NCBI GenBank assembly: GCA_900548635.1
Contig: URLP01000017.1
Span: forward strand, 1-19,949
From: an uncultured Megasphaera sp.
Lineage (GTDB): Bacteria > Bacillota > Negativicutes > Veillonellales > Megasphaeraceae
Reading direction: 5' to 3'
DNA: 19,949 bases
Positions 15,110 to 19,949 of this stretch are shown piece after piece. Position 1 is the stretch's first letter. The number at the start of each line of letters is the position of its first letter. The position numbers and the translations under genes were made by a program. A model generated the notes under the pieces. It had not been told where the DNA came from and searched no databases. It saw only the letters and a program-made list of their open reading frames with translations.

Positions 15110-15354
15110 GCGAACGCTATGTATCTCGACCTGGGAACGATCGGCAAAAAAACGCGCGCGCCATCGCCGACAGGCGATAAGCCGCCGCTCCAGGCGCTCC
15201 CGCGCCATACAATCCTGTGAACCTGACGCTGCAAAAGCAGCACCTGAATCCAACTACATCGACCCACGACCCACGTCCCGCAGGGACGAAAAGGACCGCC
15301 AGGGCACGTGTAATAAAAGATGTACTGATTACGCAGTTTTTACCAAAAAATACA

Positions 15355-15383
15355 TTGACAGATAATAGTCGTGATGATAAAAT
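15355..15383 (+). promoter_or_regulatory. str operon promoter
   Basis: TTGACA (15355-15360), 17 bases, TAAAAT (15378-15383), with TGA just before the -10 forming an extended -10. Transcription would begin near 15390, giving a leader of about 55 bases to the L7Ae-like gene. Its architecture closely resembles P1 of rpoB. Confidence 0.9.
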
Positions 15384-15443
15384 ATCTAAGTGTCGCGATG
15401 AAATCATTGCGTCCAAATTGCAAGACGTAAGGAGTGAGGTTTC

Positions 15444-15689
15444 GTGAGCTTGGAATTAGCTGCCAGTGTCCGCAAGACCGTGGGCGCAAAGCAAACCCTG
15501 AAAGCAATGAAACGAAACGAAGTCACACAGCTGTACATCGCCAATGACTGCGATGAACAGGTCGTAGCGCCGCTTATTGCAGAAGCCGAAGGCGCTCACA
15601 TCCCCGTCGACCGCACTTACACCATGACCGAACTGGGCATGGCCTGCCACATCAAGGTAAAAGCTGCAGCCGTAGGCTTGTTAAAATAA
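15444..15689 (+). CDS. ybxF: L7Ae-like K-turn RNA-binding protein (YbxF family)
   Basis: Small ribosome-associated protein of the L7Ae/L30e fold; its B. subtilis relative YbxF (also called RplGB) binds kink-turn RNA. The exact cellular role is not established. The 81-residue protein shows the family core: a basic N-terminal segment (VGAKQTLKAMKRNEV) for RNA contact, then LYIANDCDEQVVAPLIAEA, and a C-terminal hydrophobic strand. The start is GTG at 15444, with AAGGAG (15429-15434) nine bases upstream; no better start exists. It is the first gene of the str operon, directly upstream of rpsL, the position this family holds in Firmicutes. In many relatives it is cotranscribed with rpoBC, but here a terminator, a repeat-rich spacer and a new promoter separate them. 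Confidence 0.92.
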   Translation: MSLELAASVRKTVGAKQTLKAMKRNEVTQLYIANDCDEQVVAPLIAEAEGAHIPVDRTYTMTELGMACHIKVKAAAVGLLK

Positions 15690-15769
15690 TTTTCGGTAAC
15701 ATCATCTTATGAGCCCTGCTCGTTGATGATTACATTATAAATCTAATTGTTTGGAGAGGAGGTGCCCAA

Positions 15770-16141
15770 ATGCCAACAATCAGCCAATTGGTTCGTAAAG
15801 GACGTCAGGTTGCCGTCACCAAATCGACAGCACCGGCTTTGAAAAACTGCCCGCAGAAACGCGGTGTTTGCACTCGTGTGTACACAGCTACCCCGAAAAA
15901 ACCTAACTCTGCTCTGCGTAAAGTTGCCCGTGTTCGCTTGACGAACTCCATCGAAGTAACTGCTTATATTCCCGGCATTGGTCACAATTTACAGGAACAC
16001 AGTGTTGTATTAATCAGAGGCGGTCGTGTCAAAGACCTTCCTGGTGTACGTTATCACATCGTCCGCGGTGCCTTGGATACAGCTGGCGTAGCAGATCGTC
16101 AGCAGTCCCGTTCGAAATACGGCGCTAAAAAAGGCAAATAA
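15770..16141 (+). CDS. rpsL: 30S ribosomal protein S12
   Basis: Protein of the 30S decoding centre that contributes to tRNA selection accuracy. The 123 residues cover the whole protein. The loop TPKKPNSALRKV has K43, and GGRVKDLPGVRYH has K88 with D89, the residue methylthiolated in many bacteria. Lysines at 43 and 88 correspond to the streptomycin-sensitive state. A very strong ribosome site, AGGAGGTG (15757-15764), is five bases before the ATG. The 80-base gap from the L7Ae-like gene has no clear promoter or terminator, only a weak 6-bp pairing (15701-15706 with 15725-15730). rpsG follows after 56 bases. Confidence 0.99.
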   Translation: MPTISQLVRKGRQVAVTKSTAPALKNCPQKRGVCTRVYTATPKKPNSALRKVARVRLTNSIEVTAYIPGIGHNLQEHSVVLIRGGRVKDLPGVRYHIVRGALDTAGVADRQQSRSKYGAKKGK

Positions 16142-16197
16142 GAGTTTGCCCTTAAGATGAAATCGATGACTTACATAGCATAGAGGAGGAATTAGAC

Positions 16198-16668
16198 ATG
16201 CCAAGAAAAGGCCCCGTGCCGAAGCGTGATGTGCTGCCGGATCCGGTGTACCATTCGAAACTGGTAACACGCTTCATCAACAAAGTTATGTTGGACGGCA
16301 AAAAAGGTGTCGCTGAAACCATCGTTTATGATGCGTTCGACATCATCCGTTCTAAAATGAATAAAGATCCTTTGGAAGTATTTGAACAGGCTCTCAACAA
16401 CGTTATGCCTGTCCTGGAAGTCCGTGCCCGCCGCGTCGGTGGTGCTAACTACCAGGTTCCTGTCGAAGTACGTGCAGACCGTCGCCTGTCCCTCGGTATC
16501 CGCTGGACTGTCGGCTATGCCCGTAAACGCGGCGAACGTACGATGAAAGAAAAGCTCGCTGGCGAATTGATGGACGCCTTCAACAACACAGGCGCTGCTA
16601 TCAAGAAAAAGGAAGATACTCATAAAATGGCAGAAGCTAACAAAGCTTTCGCACATTATCGTTGGTAA
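16198..16668 (+). CDS. rpsG: 30S ribosomal protein S7
   Basis: Primary binding protein that organises the head of the 30S subunit by binding 16S rRNA, near the exit site. The 156-residue length is standard for bacterial S7. It starts MPRKGPVPKRDVLPDP and carries the conserved RRVGGANYQVPVEV and GIRWTVGYARKR segments, ending in HYRW. AGGAGG (16184-16189) lies eight bases before the ATG. It sits between rpsL and fusA, the standard str order. In E. coli S7 represses its own operon by binding the rpsL-rpsG spacer; the 56-base spacer here shows no obvious matching structure, so such control is unproven. Confidence 0.99.
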   Translation: MPRKGPVPKRDVLPDPVYHSKLVTRFINKVMLDGKKGVAETIVYDAFDIIRSKMNKDPLEVFEQALNNVMPVLEVRARRVGGANYQVPVEVRADRRLSLGIRWTVGYARKRGERTMKEKLAGELMDAFNNTGAAIKKKEDTHKMAEANKAFAHYRW

Positions 16669-16707
16669 TTTACGATATTTATTATTTTTTGAGGAGTGGA
16701 AAAAACC

Positions 16708-18780
16708 GTGCCAAGAGAATTTTCTTTGGAAAAAACGAGAAATATTGGCATCATGGCTCACATCGATGCTGGTAAAACCACGACAACAGAACGTATCCTG
16801 TTCTACACCGGCCGTGTCCACAAGATCGGCGAAGTTCATGATGGCGCTGCTACCATGGACTGGATGGCTCAGGAACAGGAACGCGGTATCACCATCACGT
16901 CTGCTGCTACGACAGCTCACTGGAAAGGCTACCGCATCAACATCATCGATACTCCGGGGCACGTTGACTTCACAGTCGAAGTTGAACGCTCCCTGCGCGT
17001 ACTCGACGGCTCTGTTGCTGTTTTCTCCGCAAAGGGCGGCGTAGAACCGCAGTCGGAAACGGTATGGCGTCAGGCTGAACATTACCATGTTCCCCGTATC
17101 GCATTCGTCAACAAGATGGATACGACAGGTGCTGACTTCCTGAACGTTATCGACATGATGAAAGATCGTCTCCAGGCCAATGCCGTTGCCGTACAGCTCC
17201 CAATCGGCGCTGAATCGACATTCCGCGGCATCATCGACCTCCTTACCATGAAAGCAGAAGTCTATGATGATGCTCTCGGTAAAGAAATCGAAGTCGTTGA
17301 CATCCCGGCAGACGAATTAGAAGAAGCTAAAAAATATCATGACATCATGGTTGAAGCAATTTGCGATACCGATGAAGACCTCATGATGAAATACCTCGAA
17401 GGGGAAGAAATCTCCATCGACGAATTGAAAAAAGCAATCCGCAAAGCTGTCTGCTCGAACAAACTGTTCCCGGTACTCTGCGGTTCTGCTTACAAGAACA
17501 AGGGCATCCAGATGCTCCTCGACGCTGTCGTAGACTACCTGCCGAGCCCGCTCGACATTCCGCCTGTCAAAGGCACGAATCCCGACACGGACGAAGAAGA
17601 AATCCGTGAAGCTGATGACAATGCACCGCTTTCCGCATTGGCCTTCAAAATCATGGCTGACCCCTTCGTCGGCAAACTGGCTTTCTTCCGTATCTACTCC
17701 GGTACCTTGAAAGCCGGCACATACGTCTACAACTCCACGAAAGGCAAGAAAGAACGTGTAGGCCGTATCCTGCGCATGCACGCTAACCATCGTGAAGAAG
17801 TCGAAGAAGCATACACAGGCGATATCGGCGGCATCGTCGGTCTGAAAGACACGACGACAGGCGATACGCTCTGCGATGAAAAACACCCGATCATCCTCGA
17901 AAAGATGGAATTCCCGGATCCGGTTATCTCCGTAGCCGTTGAACCGAAGACCAAAGCTGACCAGGAAAAAATGGGCATCGCCCTGGCTCGTCTGGCTGAA
18001 GAAGACCCGACGTTCAAAGTCAAGACCGATGCTGAAACCGGCCAGACCATCATCTCCGGCATGGGCGAACTCCATTTGGATATCATCGTCGACCGCATGT
18101 CCCGTGAATTCAAAGTAGACTGCAACGTCGGCAAACCGCAGGTTGCTTACCGCGAAACCATCCGCAAGGATGTCAAGTCCCGTGGTTTCTTCAAGCGTCA
18201 GTCCGGCGGCCGTGGTCAGTATGGTGACTGCTGGCTCGAACTCATTCCGCAGGAACAGGGCAAAGGCTACGAATTTGAAAACAAAGTCGTTGGCGGCGCT
18301 ATTCCTAAGGAATATATCGGCTCCGTTGAAGCCGGTGTCAAAGAAGCAATGGAAACAGGCGTTTTAGCAGGTTTCCCGATGGTTGACATCAAAGTCATCG
18401 TATACGATGGTTCTTACCATGAAGTCGACTCCTCGGAAATGGCCTTCAAGATCGCAGGCTCTATGGGCTTCAAAGAAGGTGCGCGCAAAGCGGACCCGGT
18501 TCTCCTCGAACCGTACACGAAAGTCGAAGTTGTCGTTCCTGAAGAATACATGGGCGACGTCATCGGCGACCTCAACTCCCGCCGTGGTCGTGTCGAAGGT
18601 ATGGAAATGCGCTCCGGTGCAGAACATATCAACGCATTCGTACCGCTGGCAGAAATGTTTGGCTATGCAACGGATTTGCGTTCCCGTACGCAGGGCCGTG
18701 GCGTTTATACGATGACCTTTGACCACTACGAAGAAGTTCCGAAGAACGTAGCCGAAAAAGTCATCAGCGAAAAAGGCTAA
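16708..18780 (+). CDS. fusA: Elongation factor G
   Basis: GTPase that drives translocation of tRNA and mRNA on the ribosome and helps in ribosome recycling. I place the start at the GTG at 16708 (MPREFSLEKTRNIGIM, 690 residues). An in-frame GTG at 16696 would overlap the ribosome site GAGGAG (16691-16696) and add four residues foreign to the family. G-domain motifs: AHIDAGKT (17-24), RGITI (59-63), DTPGH with H85 (81-85), NKMD (135-138) and GSAYKNKG. Domains II to V follow in normal order, including SRGFFKRQSGGRGQYG of domain IV and NSRRGRVEGME of domain V. Two TAA stops stand in tandem. rpsG lies 39 bases upstream and tuf 30 bases downstream, so all are probably one transcript. Confidence 0.98.
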   Translation: MPREFSLEKTRNIGIMAHIDAGKTTTTERILFYTGRVHKIGEVHDGAATMDWMAQEQERGITITSAATTAHWKGYRINIIDTPGHVDFTVEVERSLRVLDGSVAVFSAKGGVEPQSETVWRQAEHYHVPRIAFVNKMDTTGADFLNVIDMMKDRLQANAVAVQLPIGAESTFRGIIDLLTMKAEVYDDALGKEIEVVDIPADELEEAKKYHDIMVEAICDTDEDLMMKYLEGEEISIDELKKAIRKAVCSNKLFPVLCGSAYKNKGIQMLLDAVVDYLPSPLDIPPVKGTNPDTDEEEIREADDNAPLSALAFKIMADPFVGKLAFFRIYSGTLKAGTYVYNSTKGKKERVGRILRMHANHREEVEEAYTGDIGGIVGLKDTTTGDTLCDEKHPIILEKMEFPDPVISVAVEPKTKADQEKMGIALARLAEEDPTFKVKTDAETGQTIISGMGELHLDIIVDRMSREFKVDCNVGKPQVAYRETIRKDVKSRGFFKRQSGGRGQYGDCWLELIPQEQGKGYEFENKVVGGAIPKEYIGSVEAGVKEAMETGVLAGFPMVDIKVIVYDGSYHEVDSSEMAFKIAGSMGFKEGARKADPVLLEPYTKVEVVVPEEYMGDVIGDLNSRRGRVEGMEMRSGAEHINAFVPLAEMFGYATDLRSRTQGRGVYTMTFDHYEEVPKNVAEKVISEKG

Positions 18781-18810
18781 TAAATTTAACTCACACTGGA
18801 GGAACAGCAA

Positions 18811-19949
18811 ATGGCTAAAGAACATTACGAAAGAACCAAACCGCATGTTAACATTGGCACGATCGGTCACGTCGACCACGGCAAAACTACTTTGACAGCT
18901 GCCATCACCAAAGTTTTGGCTGAAAAAGGCTACGCTAAATTCGAAGACTATGCTGATATCGACAAGGCTCCGGAAGAACGTGAACGCGGCATTACAATCA
19001 ACACTGCTCACGTTGAATATGAAACAGACAAACGTCATTATGCACACGTTGACTGCCCGGGCCATGCTGACTATGTCAAGAACATGATCACCGGTGCTGC
19101 TCAGATGGACGGCGCTATCCTCGTCGTTTCCGCTGCTGACGGCCCGATGCCCCAGACTCGTGAACACATCCTCCTCGCTCGCCAGGTTGGTGTACCGGCT
19201 ATCGTCGTATACCTCAACAAAGCTGACCAGGTTGATGATCCGGAACTGATCGAACTCGTTGAAATGGAAGTTCGTGATCTCCTCAGCTCCTACGATTTCC
19301 CCGGCGATGAAGTTCCTATCATCGTAGGTTCCGCACTGAAAGCCCTCGAAGGCGACGAAAGCGAAATCGGCAAACCGTCCATCCTCAAATTGATGGATGC
19401 TGTTGACGAATACATCCCGACTCCGCAGCGCCCGACGGACCAGCCGTTCCTCATGCCTGTCGAAGACGTCTTCACCATCACAGGCCGCGGCACTGTTGCT
19501 ACAGGCCGTGTTGAACGTGGCGAACTCCAGGTTGGTGACGCAGTTGAAATCGTCGGCCTCGCTGACGAACCGAAAGATACGGTTGTTACGGGCGTTGAAA
19601 TGTTCCGTAAGATTCTCGACCGTGCTGAAGCAGGCGACAACATCGGCGCTCTTCTCCGCGGTATCGACCGTAAAGAAATCGAACGCGGCCAGGTCCTCGC
19701 TAAACCGGGCACCATTCATCCGCACACGAAATTCAAAGCTCAGGTCTATGTCCTCACGAAAGATGAAGGCGGCCGTCATACTCCGTTCTTCAACGGCTAT
19801 CGCCCGCAGTTCTACTTCCGTACAACGGACGTAACCGGCGTCATCCAGCTTCCGGAAGGCACTGAAATGTGCATGCCTGGCGACAACGTCAAAATGGACG
19901 TTGAACTGATCACTCCGATCGCTATCGAAGCAGGCCTCCGCTTCGCTAT
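18811..19949 (+). CDS. tuf: Elongation factor Tu (3' end cut by window)
   Basis: GTPase that carries aminoacyl-tRNA to the ribosomal A site. 379 complete codons are present; the frame is open to the edge, and roughly 16 to 20 residues of a typical EF-Tu are missing beyond it. The start MAKEHYERTKPHVNIG is normal, with TGGAGG (18797-18802) eight bases upstream of the ATG. Motifs: GHVDHGKT (19-26), RGITI (59-63), DCPGH (81-85), NKAD (136-139, where many bacteria have NKCD or NKVD) and GSAL (173-176). Domain II starts with VFTITGRGTVATGRVERG. It is the last seen gene of the str operon, 30 bases after fusA with no promoter between. Confidence 0.98.
   Translation, partial: MAKEHYERTKPHVNIGTIGHVDHGKTTLTAAITKVLAEKGYAKFEDYADIDKAPEERERGITINTAHVEYETDKRHYAHVDCPGHADYVKNMITGAAQMDGAILVVSAADGPMPQTREHILLARQVGVPAIVVYLNKADQVDDPELIELVEMEVRDLLSSYDFPGDEVPIIVGSALKALEGDESEIGKPSILKLMDAVDEYIPTPQRPTDQPFLMPVEDVFTITGRGTVATGRVERGELQVGDAVEIVGLADEPKDTVVTGVEMFRKILDRAEAGDNIGALLRGIDRKEIERGQVLAKPGTIHPHTKFKAQVYVLTKDEGGRHTPFFNGYRPQFYFRTTDVTGVIQLPEGTEMCMPGDNVKMDVELITPIAIEAGLRFA

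Larger units (their letters stand above)
14752..15354. other. Repeat-rich gene-free spacer between rpoC and str operon
   Basis: About 600 bases without a convincing gene. Short frames on both strands lack ribosome sites, overlap one another and read through the repeats. It holds two 28-nt palindromes, one full and one partial 39-nt repeat, and several short direct repeats, listed separately. Further hairpins are ATCGCC/GGCGAT (15163-15168 with 15173-15178) and CGTCCC/GGGACG (15274-15279 with 15283-15288), neither with a T-tract. GACCCAC is tandemly repeated at 15261-15274. No tRNA or known RNA family was recognised. Confidence 0.6.

Noticed and set aside
14969..15253. Possible 94-residue protein on the minus strand between rpoC and the str operon
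   Set aside because: Arginine- and alanine-rich translation of repeat-containing DNA, without a ribosome site, and overlapped by equally long frames on the other strand.
15039..15447. Two overlapping plus-strand frames (108 and 76 residues) before the L7Ae-like gene
   Set aside because: They run through the 28-nt palindrome or the str promoter, lack ribosome sites and have random-looking composition.
16696..16707. Upstream GTG start for fusA adding MEKT
   Set aside because: This GTG overlaps the only ribosome site (GAGGAG), while EF-G proteins begin at the position of the GTG at 16708.
18364..19779. 471-codon open frame antisense to fusA and tuf
   Set aside because: In register with both genes, spanning two unrelated coding regions; a codon-bias shadow.

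Overview
This window is a conserved housekeeping region of a low-redundancy bacterial chromosome. The gene set points to a Firmicutes-type bacterium: a class III fructose-1,6-bisphosphatase, an L7Ae-like gene at the head of the str operon, and a beta' subunit with no insertion in the trigger loop. A glutamate dehydrogenase that matches the clostridial type residue by residue, an NhaA antiporter and strongly C-ending codon use suggest the class Negativicutes, perhaps a Megasphaera-like organism. That placement is an inference from recalled family features, not a database result.

Layout. At the left edge gdhA (91-1440) lies on the minus strand and ends at a bidirectional terminator (30-63). An AT-rich divergent spacer of 384 bases separates it from fbp (1825-3738) and nhaA (3783-4898) on the plus strand; a 28-nt palindromic repeat fills the gap between these two. 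A spacer with a second repeat family leads to tyrS (5121-6377), which has its own strong promoter and no room for a T-box. Next comes an rpoB leader with a perfect consensus promoter, an intrinsic terminator and a possible second promoter. rpoB (6609-10373) and rpoC (10400-14707) follow and end at a strong terminator. A repeat-rich spacer of about 600 bases without genes comes next, then another strong promoter driving the str operon: an L7Ae-like K-turn protein, rpsL, rpsG, fusA and tuf. tuf runs off the right edge.

How the genes work together. Most of the window makes the core machinery of gene expression: tyrosine charging, the two large RNA polymerase subunits, two 30S proteins and two elongation factors. 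gdhA and fbp serve nitrogen/carbon metabolism and gluconeogenesis, and nhaA serves sodium and pH homeostasis. The usual rplKAJL cluster is not upstream of rpoB; tyrS takes its place, so rpoBC is a separate transcription unit with its own leader.

No novel defence system, mobile element, CRISPR array or biosynthetic cluster is visible. The points most worth a second look are: an insertion of about 156 residues in beta' that splits the second zinc site and looks like repeated copies of the adjacent module; the terminator-containing rpoB leader, which could be an attenuator or a small RNA of about 100 nt; and two families of short palindromic intergenic repeats, one with a compensatory base change in its stem.
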